A stretch of 64,000 nucleotides of DNA from Chthoniobacterales bacterium. GTDB taxonomy: Bacteria > Verrucomicrobiota > Verrucomicrobiia > Chthoniobacterales > JACTMZ01. Below, piece by piece: positions 27,206 through 36,615 of the stretch. How positions within the stretch are numbered: position 1 is the first letter of the stretch; each line of letters begins with the position of its first letter. The position numbers were made by a program, and so were the translations under genes. The notes beneath the pieces were generated by a model. That model did not search any database. It had not been told where the DNA came from and worked only from the letters and a program-made list of their open reading frames with translations. Location: the NCBI GenBank assembly GCA_018402585.1, contig JAGYIO010000001.1:468400-532399 (forward strand), written 5' to 3'.

Positions 27206-28942
27206 ATGCTTTCACCCCGCTGGGAAACCCGGGATCCCGCGGATCCCCTCATCGCGCAGACCCTGGTCCGCGAACTCGGCATCTCCACCCTCCTCGCCTC
27301 GCTCCTCACCTCGCGCGAAATCACCGACCCGGGCGAGGCGGACCACTTCCTCCACCCCCGTCTGGCCTCGCTTCCCGACCCGCTGGACACTCCCGGACTG
27401 GAGGCCGCCGCCCGGCGCCTCGCCCTGGCCGTGGAACGCGGGGAGAATGTTGTTCTTTACGGCGACTATGACGTGGACGGCGTGACCTCCCTGGCCATCA
27501 TGCACCGCTTTCTCGCCGCGCTCGGGCTCGAGGCCGGTTGGTTTCTCCCGCTGCGCGAATCCGAAGGCTACGGGCTGAGTCGCGACGGACTCGACCGCGT
27601 CTTCGCCGCCCGCCAACCCACCCTCCTCGTCGCCCTCGACTGCGGCACCGGGTCGCACGAAGAAGCCGCCTGGCTGGCCGCACGCGGGGTCGACCTGGTC
27701 ATCATCGACCACCACGAACCGAAACACGGTGCGGCCCCCTGCACCGCGCTGGTCAACCCGAAGGCCCTCGGCGGCAACACCGACCTCTGCACCGCGGCGC
27801 TGGTCTTCAAGGTCTGCCACGGCATCCAGAAAGTCAGCGGACGGCGCGAACCCGACCTCCGCGACTTCCTCGACCTCGCCGCGATGGGCACGATTTGCGA
27901 CCTCGCCCCGCTGCGCGGGGAAAACCGGGTCATCGTGCGTCACGGGCTGGCCCGGCTCAGCCAGACCAAGTGGGAAGGTCTCCGCGCGCTGATGGAAGTT
28001 TCTTCCGTCACACCGCCGGTCATCACCACGGCCGAAGTCGGGTTCCGCCTCGGCCCCCGCCTCAACGCAGCCGGACGTCTCCACACGGCCGAAGCCGCGC
28101 TCAAATTACTCCTGAGCGAAGATCCGGCCGAAGCGCGACGCCTCGCCCGCGAACTCGATGCCTGCAATCGCGAACGCCAGGACCTTGAACAAGACGTCCT
28201 GGCAGCCGCCCTGGCCGCTTTGGAAAAAGATTTCGACCCCGCCCGCGACTGCGCCATCGTGGTCGGGGGCGAAGGCTGGCACGCCGGCGTGGTCGGGATC
28301 GTCGCCTCCCGCCTCTGCCGCAAATACCACCGCCCGGCCATCGTGGTCGGCTTCGACCCAAGCGGCGAAGGCCACGGGAGCGGACGGAGCATCGACGCCC
28401 TCTCCCTGGTCGAGACCCTCGGCGACTGCGCCGACTTGCTCGGACCCTTCGGCGGGCACCACATGGCCGCCGGCCTGAGTATCACGCGGGAAAACTTTGC
28501 CCGCTTCCAGGAAAAATTCAGGGCGGCGGCCGGACGCCGGCTGCAACCGCAAGACCTCGTTCCCCGGATCAAGCTCGATGCCCGCATCGACCTGGCCGAC
28601 CTGGAACACGCGCACCTTGAAGAGCTCTCTCTGCTCGAACCCTGCGGGATGGGCAACCCCGCACCACTCTTTTACGCCCGCGCCGTCGCCCCCGTGCACG
28701 GCCCCGACGTGCTCAAAGAAAAACACGTCCGCTTCCGGGTCCGCGGACGCGAAGAACTGCTCGCCGCCATCTATTTCAACGGCGCCCGCGACGACTTCCC
28801 CCGGGCCCCCTGGGACGTCGCCTTCAAACTGGTGCGCAACGAATACCGCCAGCGCATCAGCCTCCAGCTCGAAGTCCAGCACCTCCGCCCGACCGAAAAG
28901 GGCGAAGGCACCCCCGCCGCGGCTTTTTCCCGGACCGGCTAG
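27206..28942 (+). CDS. recJ: Single-stranded-DNA-specific exonuclease RecJ
   Basis: The start at ATG 27206 yields 578 residues, normal for RecJ. DHH-family motifs are complete: VVLYGDYDVDGVTSLAIM, VALDCGTGSHEEA, VIIDHHEPKHG and NPKALGGNTDLCTAALVFK. The DHHA1 domain shows GIVASRLCRKYHRPAIVVGF, GSGRSID and GPFGGHHMAAGLSI. The C-terminal OB fold has EPCGMGNPAPLF and VRFRVRGRE. It degrades ssDNA 5'-3' in recombination and mismatch repair. Confidence 0.97.
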   Translation: MLSPRWETRDPADPLIAQTLVRELGISTLLASLLTSREITDPGEADHFLHPRLASLPDPLDTPGLEAAARRLALAVERGENVVLYGDYDVDGVTSLAIMHRFLAALGLEAGWFLPLRESEGYGLSRDGLDRVFAARQPTLLVALDCGTGSHEEAAWLAARGVDLVIIDHHEPKHGAAPCTALVNPKALGGNTDLCTAALVFKVCHGIQKVSGRREPDLRDFLDLAAMGTICDLAPLRGENRVIVRHGLARLSQTKWEGLRALMEVSSVTPPVITTAEVGFRLGPRLNAAGRLHTAEAALKLLLSEDPAEARRLARELDACNRERQDLEQDVLAAALAALEKDFDPARDCAIVVGGEGWHAGVVGIVASRLCRKYHRPAIVVGFDPSGEGHGSGRSIDALSLVETLGDCADLLGPFGGHHMAAGLSITRENFARFQEKFRAAAGRRLQPQDLVPRIKLDARIDLADLEHAHLEELSLLEPCGMGNPAPLFYARAVAPVHGPDVLKEKHVRFRVRGREELLAAIYFNGARDDFPRAPWDVAFKLVRNEYRQRISLQLEVQHLRPTEKGEGTPAAAFSRTG

Positions 28943-29041
28943 GCCGCGAGCATCCCGACAGGCACCGTCCCTGCGGCGCGACTCGACCGAATGCCATTGC
29001 CAATCCGCGCGGGGAATGCTTTAACTTTTGCCTGGTTCTCC

Positions 29042-29114
29042 GGGGTCATAGCTCAGTTGGTAGAGCGCCTCAATGGCATTGAGGAGGTCTGGGGTTCGAA
29101 TCCCCATGGCTCCA
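29042..29114 (+). tRNA. tRNA-Ala (anticodon GGC)
   Basis: The 73-nt cloverleaf has acceptor GGGGTCA/TGGCTCC with discriminator A, D-stem GCTC/GAGC, anticodon stem CCTCA/TGAGG around ATGGCAT (anticodon GGC), and T-arm TGGGG TTCGAAT CCCCA. CCA is not encoded. It lies between recJ and glf, which converges from the right. Confidence 0.96.
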
Positions 29115-29122
29115 CTTTCCGG

Positions 29123-30358
29123 TCAAGCCACCGGTGCCGCGGCCATTTTTTCCGCTTCCTTCAGGGCCATGCCGACGATCTGGTCCATGTTGTAGTAGCG
29201 GTAAGTGGCCAAGCGACCGATGAAGGAGACCGTGGGGTCCGCGGCCGCCCCGGGAGGACAAAGGTCGCGGAGGTGACGGGGAAAAGGGTCGGTCTCGGTC
29301 CGCGATTTGTATTTCTCGTAGAGGGCCGCGGAATCGGGGGCGGGAACCGGGTAGTAGGCTTCCTTGCCGGGACCGAAATCCTCCGGATATTCCCGGACAA
29401 TGGTCGTATTGGCGCACTGTTGGCCAGTGGCATGTTTGATTTCGACAATGCGGGTGAACTTTTCCTCGTTGGGATAATTCACCTGCATCGCGGGCTGGAA
29501 GAAGCCCGCCGGGCTTTTGAAGGCTGAGGGCGGAGAGCCTGGACTCGAGTGCCGGGCGGCGAGCTGCCCGGGGGTGAAGGACTCGGGTTCGAAACGGAGT
29601 GAGCGATACGGAAGGTGCCCGTGGCAGTAATCGTAGTATTCGTCGATCGGGCCGGTGTAGACGAGATGCTTGCAGCGGACCTGCGGGAGGATGTCGCGGA
29701 ATTCGGTGTTGAGCAGGATTTCCAACTTCTCTCCGCAAGCCGCGACCATCCGTTTGAACATCGCGGTGTAGCCGTCCTGGGGAATGGCCTGGAAGTCCTC
29801 GCGCAAGTAACGGTCGTCCCGGTTGGTGCGGATCGGGATGCGTCCGCAGACCGAGGCATCAAGCTCCTTGGGCTGGCGCCTCCATTGCTTGAGCGTGTAG
29901 CCCTTGAAAAATTTCTCGTAAAGTTCCCAGCCGACCTGGCTGACCACCACCTCTTCGGAGTTGGCCGGATTCTCGATGGGGACGCGGTGTTCGGCCATCC
30001 ACTGCTCCATTTCCTCCGAGCTGGAGGGACGCCCGAGAAATTGCTCGAAGGTGTTCAGGTTGATCGGAAAATTCCAGTAGCGGCCGTCGGTGAAGGAAAG
30101 GATCTTGTAGTCGACCGGATGCCACGCGGTGAACTGGCTGAGGTAATCGACAATGCGCGGGGCATTGGTCCGGAAGTAATGCGGCCCGTAAGCGTGGACC
30201 AGAACCCCGGCTGCGTCATATTTGTCATAGGCATTGCCCCCGAGGTGGTCGCGCTTCTCGACCAAAAGACAGGTCTTTCCCTGCTCCGTGGTGAGACGTT
30301 CGGCCACGGTCAGGCCGGCAAACCCGGCACCGACGATGAGGCAGTCGACGTGGCGCAT
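29123..30358 (-). CDS. glf: UDP-galactopyranose mutase
   Basis: The start at 30358 gives 411 residues with the FAD-binding motif DCLIVGAGFAGLTVAERL and the UGM hallmarks HLGGNAYDKYDAAGVLVHAY, GPHYFRTN, then GYTLKQWRRQPKEL and VYTGPIDEYYDY. RLATYRYYNMDQIVGMAL is the C-terminal FAD contact. The enzyme interconverts UDP-Galp and UDP-Galf for galactofuranose-containing surface glycans. It is 8 bp downstream of the epimerase gene, so the two probably form one operon. Confidence 0.95.
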   Translation of the reverse strand: MRHVDCLIVGAGFAGLTVAERLTTEQGKTCLLVEKRDHLGGNAYDKYDAAGVLVHAYGPHYFRTNAPRIVDYLSQFTAWHPVDYKILSFTDGRYWNFPINLNTFEQFLGRPSSSEEMEQWMAEHRVPIENPANSEEVVVSQVGWELYEKFFKGYTLKQWRRQPKELDASVCGRIPIRTNRDDRYLREDFQAIPQDGYTAMFKRMVAACGEKLEILLNTEFRDILPQVRCKHLVYTGPIDEYYDYCHGHLPYRSLRFEPESFTPGQLAARHSSPGSPPSAFKSPAGFFQPAMQVNYPNEEKFTRIVEIKHATGQQCANTTIVREYPEDFGPGKEAYYPVPAPDSAALYEKYKSRTETDPFPRHLRDLCPPGAAADPTVSFIGRLATYRYYNMDQIVGMALKEAEKMAAAPVA

Positions 30359-30366
30359 GGCTTGCC

Positions 30367-31419
30367 TCACGCCCCCCGCGATTTCCAAGCCTCGACGATT
30401 TGCTGGATGGTATCTTCGAGGGAGATGGTGATCTCCCATGCAGGGTAATCGCGGCGCATCTTGGCCAGGTTGCTCATGTAGCAGATGTGGTCGCCGATGC
30501 GATTTTCATCGAGGTAAGTGTGGACCTGTTTTTGGCCGGTGAATTTTTCGGTCAGGGCGAAAGCCTCGAGGATGGAGCACGAATTGTCGCGTCCGCCCCC
30601 AAGGTTGTAGACCGCGGCGGTTCGGGGGGCCTTGAGAAACTCCTCGATGAAACGGGCAACATCATGGCTGTGGATGTTGTCGCGGACCTGTTTGCCCTTG
30701 TAGCCGTAAACTTTGTATTCCCTCTCCTCGAGGTTGCATTTGACCAGGTAGCTGAGAAAACCATGCAACTCGACGCCGGCATGGTTCGGACCGGTCAGGC
30801 ATCCGCCGCGCAGGCAGCAGGTGGGCAGGCCGAAGTAGCGGCCGTATTCCTGGACCATGAGGTCCGCCGCTGCTTTCGAGGCCCCGAAAAGGGAGTGCTT
30901 TGATTGGTCGATGGAAAAATCCTCCGCAATGCCATCAGCATAAGCAGGATCGTCATAGTCCCAGCGGGTTTCCAGTTCCTTCAGCTTGATCAAGTTCGGA
31001 CCGTCCCCGTAGACCTTGTTGGTCGACATATGCACGAAAGGCGATTCCGGGCAGGCGCGGCGGACGGCTTCGAGCAGATTCAAGGTGCCGACCGCATTGG
31101 TCTCGAAGTCGTCGAACGGGATGGCCGCCGCGCGGTCGTGGCTGGGCTGTGCCGCGGTGTGGACCACGGCATCGGGCTTAAGTCCGGCTAGGAGGTCGAG
31201 CACTCCTTGGCGGTCGCGGATATCAAGCTCGTGGTGGTGGAAGCTTTTGATCAGCGCGGCAAGGCGTTCCTGGTTCCAGCGTGTGTCGCCCTGCGGCCCG
31301 AAAAACACCGCGCGCTGGTTGTTGTCGAGGCCGTGGATTTCCCAGCCGAGACCGGCAAAGTGCAGACACACTTCCGAGCCGATCAGGCCGGAGGATCCGG
31401 TGACGAGGAGTTTTTTCAT
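30367..31419 (-). CDS. NAD-dependent sugar-nucleotide epimerase (CDP-paratose 2-epimerase-like)
   Basis: The 350-residue protein carries the Rossmann motif [13 protein letters not shown], then [29 protein letters not shown] and [18 protein letters not shown], which recall CDP-tyvelose/paratose epimerases. The usual YxxxK catalytic tyrosine is Phe here ([12 protein letters not shown]); as I recall, this is shared by a subgroup of the family, but the codon TTC is certain. The predicted role is sugar-nucleotide epimerisation for surface glycans, coupled with glf. The exact substrate is not known. Confidence 0.85.
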   Translation of the reverse strand: MKKLLVTGSSGLIGSEVCLHFAGLGWEIHGLDNNQRAVFFGPQGDTRWNQERLAALIKSFHHHELDIRDRQGVLDLLAGLKPDAVVHTAAQPSHDRAAAIPFDDFETNAVGTLNLLEAVRRACPESPFVHMSTNKVYGDGPNLIKLKELETRWDYDDPAYADGIAEDFSIDQSKHSLFGASKAAADLMVQEYGRYFGLPTCCLRGGCLTGPNHAGVELHGFLSYLVKCNLEEREYKVYGYKGKQVRDNIHSHDVARFIEEFLKAPRTAAVYNLGGGRDNSCSILEAFALTEKFTGQKQVHTYLDENRIGDHICYMSNLAKMRRDYPAWEITISLEDTIQQIVEAWKSRGA

Positions 31420-31533
31420 GGGAAATGCGGACCAGACAGCTTGACCTGCCCCTTTCCCCGGATCAAGGCGGGGCGGCCGACCGGCGCTCTTTTGCTTCGC
31501 GGCGGACGGCCCCGGTCCTAGACTTGGCCGGCC

Positions 31534-31881
31534 ATGACCTACTATTTGCTGAAACTTTTCCTCAGCGCCGGGCTCATCGTGGCGATCAGCGAAATTTCCA
31601 AACGCAGCGGCTACCTCGGGGGGCTCATCGCCTCGCTCCCGCTGATCTCCTTGCTCGCCATCGGGTGGCTATGGTTCGAGACGCATGACGCGGCGAAAAT
31701 CGCGGATTTTTCCCGCAGTGTATTCTGGTTCGTCTTGCCCAGCCTGCTCTTCTTCGTTCTCTTGCCCTGGCTGCTCCCCAAGATGGGATTTTACCTTGCC
31801 CTGACCATGGCCTGCCTCGCCACGGCGGCCGGCTATGCGCTCATGGCGCTCGCCTTGGCCCGCACCGGGACCAATCTCTGA
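31534..31881 (+). CDS. Small membrane protein, DUF3147-like
   Basis: The 115-residue protein has four predicted helices: [56 protein letters not shown] and [20 protein letters not shown]. Size and pattern match DUF3147 integral membrane proteins of unknown function. It ends directly before the start of the substrate-binding gene of the ABC importer, so it is probably in the same transcript. Confidence 0.8.
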   Translation: MTYYLLKLFLSAGLIVAISEISKRSGYLGGLIASLPLISLLAIGWLWFETHDAAKIADFSRSVFWFVLPSLLFFVLLPWLLPKMGFYLALTMACLATAAGYALMALALARTGTNL

Positions 31882-32667
31882 ATGATGAGCCGCGCGTTCC
31901 GGATCTGGCCGGTCTTGCTCGCCACCGCGGTCACCGCCCAGGCGGATCCGCCCGTGCGCGTGATCAGTCTCGCCCCCAACCTCACGGACATCGTCCTGCA
32001 TCTCGGCGCGGGCGAATCCCTCGCCGCGGTAACGCCGTTTTGCGCGGCCCCGGAAGATGTGCCGCGCGTGGCCGGCGGCCTGCAGCCCGAGGCCGAGACC
32101 ATTCTCGCGATCGGGCCTGACCTTGTGCTGGCCTCTGTTCTCACTCCCGCCCCCACCCTGCGCCAACTCCACCATCTCGGCATCCGGACCGAAACCTTGG
32201 CCACGGGCTCGCTGGAACAAATCCGCACGGCAACGGCAAGACTGGCCGGAATTTTCGGGAAGAAAGCAACCCAAGATCCGCCTCCGGAGGGCCACGAAGT
32301 CACGCAGACCGCGGTCTTGCTCTTCGGGGCGGACACCGCCTACAGCGCGGGGAGCGGGACCCACGCGCACGAGATCCTCGAGGCCGCCGGTTTGCAAAAC
32401 CTCGCGGCGGAGGCCTCCGGCCCCTGGCCGCAACTCGGCGAAGAGTTCCTTCTCGCCGCCGACCCGGACGTTATCATCGTGGCCGACTACGGGGCGGCGA
32501 AAAAGGAGGCGGTCATCGCGCTGCTCCGCGGGCATCCTCTGCGGAAGCATTGGAAAGCCGTGCGCGAGGGCCGGGTGGTGGTTTTTCCGGCCCGGGCTTT
32601 CAGTATCCCGGGTCCCGCGGCGCTCCAAGCCGGACAAACCTTGCGCGACGAGATGGAAAAGTTGTGA
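31882..32667 (+). CDS. ABC importer substrate-binding protein (BtuF-like)
   Basis: The 261-residue protein has a signal peptide (FRIWPVLLATAVTAQADP). The PBP2 type III fold is recognised by VRVISLAPNLTDIVLHLGAG, VAGGLQPEAETILAIGPDLV, and AHEILEAAGLQNLAAEASG. Family knowledge places it with BtuF/FhuD-type binders of cobalamin, heme or siderophore. The complete BtuF-BtuD-BtuC set follows with 4-bp overlaps. No cobalamin riboswitch was found upstream, so the ligand is not fixed. Confidence 0.9.
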   Translation: MMSRAFRIWPVLLATAVTAQADPPVRVISLAPNLTDIVLHLGAGESLAAVTPFCAAPEDVPRVAGGLQPEAETILAIGPDLVLASVLTPAPTLRQLHHLGIRTETLATGSLEQIRTATARLAGIFGKKATQDPPPEGHEVTQTAVLLFGADTAYSAGSGTHAHEILEAAGLQNLAAEASGPWPQLGEEFLLAADPDVIIVADYGAAKKEAVIALLRGHPLRKHWKAVREGRVVVFPARAFSIPGPAALQAGQTLRDEMEKL

Positions 32668-33458
32668 AGTCGGAGCCCGAGTTGCAGCTGGAGACACGCG
32701 GCCTCCGCGCCGGCTACCACGGATGCGAGGTGCTCCGCGGGATCGACCTCGAGGTCCGGCGCGGCGAAGTGCTTTCCCTGGCCGGACCGAACGGCAGCGG
32801 CAAAAGTACCCTGCTGCGCGCCGTGACCGGCCTCCTGCCCCTCCACGGGGGGGAAGTGCGCATCGACGGAATACCTCTGCAGGCTTTGTCCGCCAAAGAG
32901 CGCGCGCGGCGCTGCGCGGTGCAACCGCAGGTCGAGGCACCGCTGTTCGATTACACGGTGGGACAATTTATTCTGCTCGGACGCCATCCGCAGCGCCATC
33001 CGCTCGCCCTCGCCACGGCACGGGATCGCGATGCCGCTGCGCGCGCCATGGAGCAGACCGATCTGGCCAGCTTTGCCGGGCGCAGTATCCGTTCCCTGAG
33101 CAGCGGCGAGTGGCAACGCACTTTGTTGGCCCGGGCTTTGGCCCAGGAAGCGCCCTTGCTTCTGCTTGACGAACCGGCCGCGCACCTGGATGCGGGCCAC
33201 CTTTTCGCCCTCCACACCCTGCTTCGTTCGCTCGCCCGGGAAAAAAATTGCGCGGTCCTCTGCATCTCGCACGATCTCAATCTGGCGGCGGAATTCAGCG
33301 ACCGGATGCTCATCATGTCCCAGGGCCGGGTGCAGGCGACGGGAACACCGGAGGAAGTGATGACCGAGCCCAACCTGCGCGAGGTCTTCGCTTGCAAGGC
33401 ACTCCGGGTCGGAACCAATCCCTTTACCGGACGTCCGGCCAGTTTCTTCGCCCCATGA
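32664..33458 (+). CDS. ABC importer ATP-binding protein (BtuD/FecE-like)
   Basis: GTG 32664 overlaps the upstream stop (GTGA) and yields 264 residues. Walker A is LAGPNGSGKSTLLRAV, the signature is IRSLSSGEWQRTLLARALAQ, and Walker B is LLLLDEPAAHLDAGH, with switch His in ISHDLNLAAEF. The EVFACKALRVGTNPFTG ending fits FecE/HmuV-type subunits. It powers uptake of the BtuF-bound ligand. Confidence 0.95.
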   Translation: MKSEPELQLETRGLRAGYHGCEVLRGIDLEVRRGEVLSLAGPNGSGKSTLLRAVTGLLPLHGGEVRIDGIPLQALSAKERARRCAVQPQVEAPLFDYTVGQFILLGRHPQRHPLALATARDRDAAARAMEQTDLASFAGRSIRSLSSGEWQRTLLARALAQEAPLLLLDEPAAHLDAGHLFALHTLLRSLAREKNCAVLCISHDLNLAAEFSDRMLIMSQGRVQATGTPEEVMTEPNLREVFACKALRVGTNPFTGRPASFFAP

Positions 33459-34435
33459 ACGCCTGGCTCCGACTTTTCCTTCTTGCCCTGGCCGCACTGG
33501 CCGTCTTTCTCGCCGCGCTTTGCCTCGGACCGACCTCCTTGCTCGACCTGCCGCGTTTCTTCGAACTGCTCCGGGACGGTCCGAGTACCCCCGAATTGGA
33601 GCGTGCCTCGTTGGTCTTCTGGGAGTTGCGTCTGCCCCGCGTGCTCCTCGCCGCCGCAGCCGGGGCCAATTTGGCCCTGGGCGGCCTGCTCCTGCAGGCC
33701 ATCTTCCGCAATCCCTTGGCCGAGCCTTATCTGCTCGGGCTTTCCTCGGGTGGCGCTTTGGGCGCGGTGATCGCGCTGGCCGCCGGTGCGACCTCCGTCA
33801 CCTGGCCCGCGCTGGCCGGCAGCCTGGCCCTCGCCGCCGTCGTGCTTCTTTTCTGCCGGCGGCGCATCGCCGCGGACCTCCCCTCGTTGCTGCTCGTTGG
33901 GGTGGCTTTGGGCGCCCTGGCGCAGGCCTTCACCACCGCGATCATCCTGCGCTTCGATCCCGGCGCCCTGCGCAGCATTCTCTTCTGGCTGATGGGCAGC
34001 TTTGCCGGACGCGGATGGTCCGAGGTGTGGATGCTCTGGCCTGCAGCCCTGGCCGGCGGCCTGGCCATCTGGCTGCTCCACCGGCCGCTCGATCTGCTCG
34101 CCCTCGGCGGCGAGAGCGCGCATCACCTCGGCGTGCGCGTCCCCCTCCTGCAGACCGCCGGCATCGCCTTGGCCGCGGTGCTCGCGGCGCTGACCGTCGC
34201 GGCCTGCGGCACGATCGGCTTTGTCGGGCTGATCGCTCCGCACTTGACCCGGAAGTTGGTCGGCGCGCCGCACGGCATCTCCGTGCCCGGGAGCATGCTG
34301 GTCGGTGCGGCTTTGACCGTGGGGGCCGACCTGGCCGCCCGGACGCTGCTGGCCGGGACCGAACTGCCCGTCGGGGTGGTGACCGGCGCACTCGGTTGCC
34401 TCTTTTTCCTCGCGCTGGTCGCGGGAAAAAAGTGA
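33455..34435 (+). CDS. ABC importer permease, FecCD family (BtuC-like)
   Basis: ATG 33455 overlaps the ATPase stop by 4 bp (ATGA). The 326-residue protein has about nine to ten hydrophobic helices. FecCD motifs are LRLPRVLLAAAAGANLALGG, NPLAEPYLLGLSSGGALGA and GFVGLIAPHLTRKLVGAPHG. With the two upstream genes it forms a complete periplasmic-binding-protein importer for a cobalamin- or siderophore-type ligand. Confidence 0.95.
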   Translation: MNAWLRLFLLALAALAVFLAALCLGPTSLLDLPRFFELLRDGPSTPELERASLVFWELRLPRVLLAAAAGANLALGGLLLQAIFRNPLAEPYLLGLSSGGALGAVIALAAGATSVTWPALAGSLALAAVVLLFCRRRIAADLPSLLLVGVALGALAQAFTTAIILRFDPGALRSILFWLMGSFAGRGWSEVWMLWPAALAGGLAIWLLHRPLDLLALGGESAHHLGVRVPLLQTAGIALAAVLAALTVAACGTIGFVGLIAPHLTRKLVGAPHGISVPGSMLVGAALTVGADLAARTLLAGTELPVGVVTGALGCLFFLALVAGKK

Positions 34436-34442
34436 ACCGGGA

Positions 34443-35396
34443 TTAGGACCGGCGGCGGAGGGCGAAAAAAAGCAGCGCAACCGCCCCGCAGGCGACCAAC
34501 GCCGAAGTGGCCGGCTCCGGCACCAAGGGGTAGCCGATCGCGGTATCGACCGCCGTCTTGTAGGATGCGACGTCGGCAAAGAAGGTTTTTTCCCCGAACT
34601 CGGCCTCGAGCCCGTTGGCCGAAACCGCCGCCACGATGCCGGCCAATCTTCCGTCGGTGGTGAAAAGGCCGCCGCCCGAATCGCCGAGTACGGCCTGCGC
34701 TTCGCTGGTCGTCAGCCAAGTATTGTCAGCCGGCGTGTCGAACTGCGTGACCAATACCGTGGTGGGATTCGTGCCGACATTGATCGTTGTCGTGGGCGAG
34801 GGCTGCCCAGCGGCATTGGCCCGCACCGTGACATTGGTCCCCCACCTTTGCACTTGGGGCGACGTGGTGGTGTAGCCGGTGCCGTTGGTCAGCGTGATGG
34901 CATCCGGCACGTTCGCATTGGTCGTGGCCGCCTGCACCCGATTGCGGCCGAAGCCGGCCATGATCACACTGCTTCCGATGGAGGGCGTGGAGGAGGCCAG
35001 ATTGACCACGGGCAACGAGGGCATAATGCCGTCGACATTGGCCAGGGTGAGCAGCGCGAGGTCCGAGCCGCTGATCGCTTGGCGGGTCACGGAATAGGAA
35101 ACGGCATTGATCAGCATGGTGTTGCTCAGGCTGATATGCATGGCCGAAAGGAGGTAGGCTCGCGGTCCGGAAGACGTGCTGGCCCACCCGAGATAGACCG
35201 AACCGGCGTCGCTGTAAGGCAGCACATTGTTATAGAAAGCCGTGTTGGTCAGACCCAATTGCGCGTTCAGCTGCGCGGAGGTCGTGTTGTTCGTCGTATT
35301 GCCGCCCCCATTGGCCCCCGCCACGACCACGGCGCTGGCAGCGCAAGACAGGAGAGCTAGGAAGACGATCGGCAGGCCGAGGCGGGGAACCATCAT
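34443..35396 (-). CDS. PEP-CTERM trypsin-like serine protease
   Basis: The 317-residue protein has a signal peptide (LPIVFLALLSCAASA). A chymotrypsin-like fold is supported by YLLSAMHISLS (catalytic His), AISGSDLALLTLA (catalytic Asp) and VLGDSGGGLFTTDGRLAGIV (catalytic Ser). The C-terminus is the sorting signal VPEPATSALVACGAVALLF followed by LRRRS. It is probably displayed at the cell surface or in exopolysaccharide. The His loop is AMH rather than the classical AAHC. Confidence 0.9.
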   Translation of the reverse strand: MMVPRLGLPIVFLALLSCAASAVVVAGANGGGNTTNNTTSAQLNAQLGLTNTAFYNNVLPYSDAGSVYLGWASTSSGPRAYLLSAMHISLSNTMLINAVSYSVTRQAISGSDLALLTLANVDGIMPSLPVVNLASSTPSIGSSVIMAGFGRNRVQAATTNANVPDAITLTNGTGYTTTSPQVQRWGTNVTVRANAAGQPSPTTTINVGTNPTTVLVTQFDTPADNTWLTTSEAQAVLGDSGGGLFTTDGRLAGIVAAVSANGLEAEFGEKTFFADVASYKTAVDTAIGYPLVPEPATSALVACGAVALLFFALRRRS

Positions 35397-35478
35397 GGGA
35401 CCAACATCTCCGCTTCAGCGCCGACTGCAAGCGAAACAAGCTTGTCGGCGGCGACCGGCAAGATGACCATCCGGAATC

Positions 35479-35889
35479 ATGGTCAAGATCGATCTCCGCT
35501 ACGCAGGGGGCCTGCGCTGCGCGGCCACGCACGGGCCGTCCGGACAAACCCTGCAGACCGATGCGCCGGTCGACAACCACGGCCGCGGCGAGTCCTTTTC
35601 CCCGACCGATCTTGTCGCCACCGCCTTGGGCGCATGCATGGCGACCATCATGGGCATCGCCGCTGAGCGGCATGAGATTGATCTGCGCGGGATGCAAATC
35701 GAAGTGCTCAAGGGAATGTCAGCGGATCTGCCGCGGCGCATTGCCCAGTTGACCACCACCATCCGGGTTCCCTTGGCCCCGGACCATCCCCAGCGCGCGC
35801 TGCTCGAAAATGCCGCGCTGACTTGCCCGGTGCATAAGAGTTTGAGCGCAGAGATCGAAAAACCGGTGGAGTTCGAGTGGGTCGGTTAG
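35479..35889 (+). CDS. OsmC family protein
   Basis: The 136-residue protein matches the OsmC/YhfA fold: VDNHGRGESFSPTDLVATAL, then GACMATIMGIAAE (redox Cys), and AALTCPVHKSLSAEI (second Cys). The two cysteines form the peroxidatic pair used to detoxify organic hydroperoxides. It is a single gene, followed 12 bp later by a BIME. Confidence 0.93.
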   Translation: MVKIDLRYAGGLRCAATHGPSGQTLQTDAPVDNHGRGESFSPTDLVATALGACMATIMGIAAERHEIDLRGMQIEVLKGMSADLPRRIAQLTTTIRVPLAPDHPQRALLENAALTCPVHKSLSAEIEKPVEFEWVG

Positions 35890-35901
35890 GAGCGCGCAGC
35901 G

Positions 35902-35998
35902 CTTTGGAGTGCGCCGGCTGGACGGCGCTTTTGCCTGCCCGCGAACGTGGATCTGCCCACGATGAAAAGCGGCGGCTGTGCCGCCGCACTGCAAAAGG
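35902..35998. repeat. BIME upstream of the second RAYT
   Basis: TTTGGAGTGCGCCG-GCTGGA-CGGCGC and, inverted, GCGGCGG-CTGTG-CCGCCGC-ACTGCAAAA are separated by a shared spacer (GCGAACGTGGATCTGCCCAC). Spacer and hairpins are repeated almost exactly at 36616-36713 on the other side of the RAYT gene. Confidence 0.93.
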
Positions 35999-36038
35999 GC
36001 TTGACGCGCGAGCGCCTGGTCGCGACACGGCTGCACTC

Positions 36039-36614
36039 ATGAATTCGGGCGAGCCTGATACTGCATGGCCCCATGCGCCGGCCCGCCGTTTGGGTGAAGC
36101 GGGTGTCTATATGGTGACCGCCGGGACTTATCGCAAGATTCAGCACTTCAATACGCCGCAGCGCCTTGATGTCTTACAGCGCGGACTCCTTGCGGTTTGC
36201 CAAACAAACGGATGGCAACTCGAGGCGTGGGCGGTTTTTGCCAATCACTACCACTTCATCGGCATTTCACCTCGAGATCAAGACGACGCGTCTTCACTGA
36301 CCCGGACGCTGGGCGGGTTGCATGCCCAAACCGCCGCTTGGGTCAATCGCTTGGACGGCACACCCGGACGGAAAGTCTGGCACAATTTCTTCGAGACGAA
36401 ACTGACCCACGAAAAGTCGTATCTTGCACGCCTCGGCTACGTGCACCGGAATGCCGTGCGCCACGGATTGGTTCGGGTTGCAGCGGACTACCCTTGGTGC
36501 CCGGCAAACTGGTTTGAGCGCACCGCGACCAAAGCCCAAGTAGCGACCATTTACCGCTTCAAAACCGACCGGGTTAATCTGCCGGACGAATACGATGTGG
36601 CCATCGGGCAATAA
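36039..36614 (+). CDS. REP-associated tyrosine transposase (RAYT, Y1 family)
   Basis: ATG 36039 gives 191 residues. Core motifs: YMVTAGTYRKIQHFNTPQRL (first strand), WAVFANHYHFIGISP (HUH motif His-Tyr-His) and LGYVHRNAVRHGLVRVAADY followed by PWCP (catalytic Tyr helix). This is the classical compact RAYT layout. The gene lies exactly between two BIMEs of about 97 bp, and further copies or fragments of the same REP lie at 20755, 55046 and 62840. It is inferred to cut and mobilise those hairpins. It differs from the RAYT at 12.4 kb in size and in its REP partner. Confidence 0.92.
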   Translation: MNSGEPDTAWPHAPARRLGEAGVYMVTAGTYRKIQHFNTPQRLDVLQRGLLAVCQTNGWQLEAWAVFANHYHFIGISPRDQDDASSLTRTLGGLHAQTAAWVNRLDGTPGRKVWHNFFETKLTHEKSYLARLGYVHRNAVRHGLVRVAADYPWCPANWFERTATKAQVATIYRFKTDRVNLPDEYDVAIGQ

Positions 36615-36615
36615 C

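Noticed and set aside
29042..29114. Integration site (att) in tRNA-Ala
   Set aside because: There is no integrase next to the tRNA and no partial repeat of its 3' end was noticed nearby.
31420..31881. Cobalamin riboswitch upstream of the BtuFDC-like operon
   Set aside because: I found no B12-box or adenosylcobalamin fold in the sequence before the operon.
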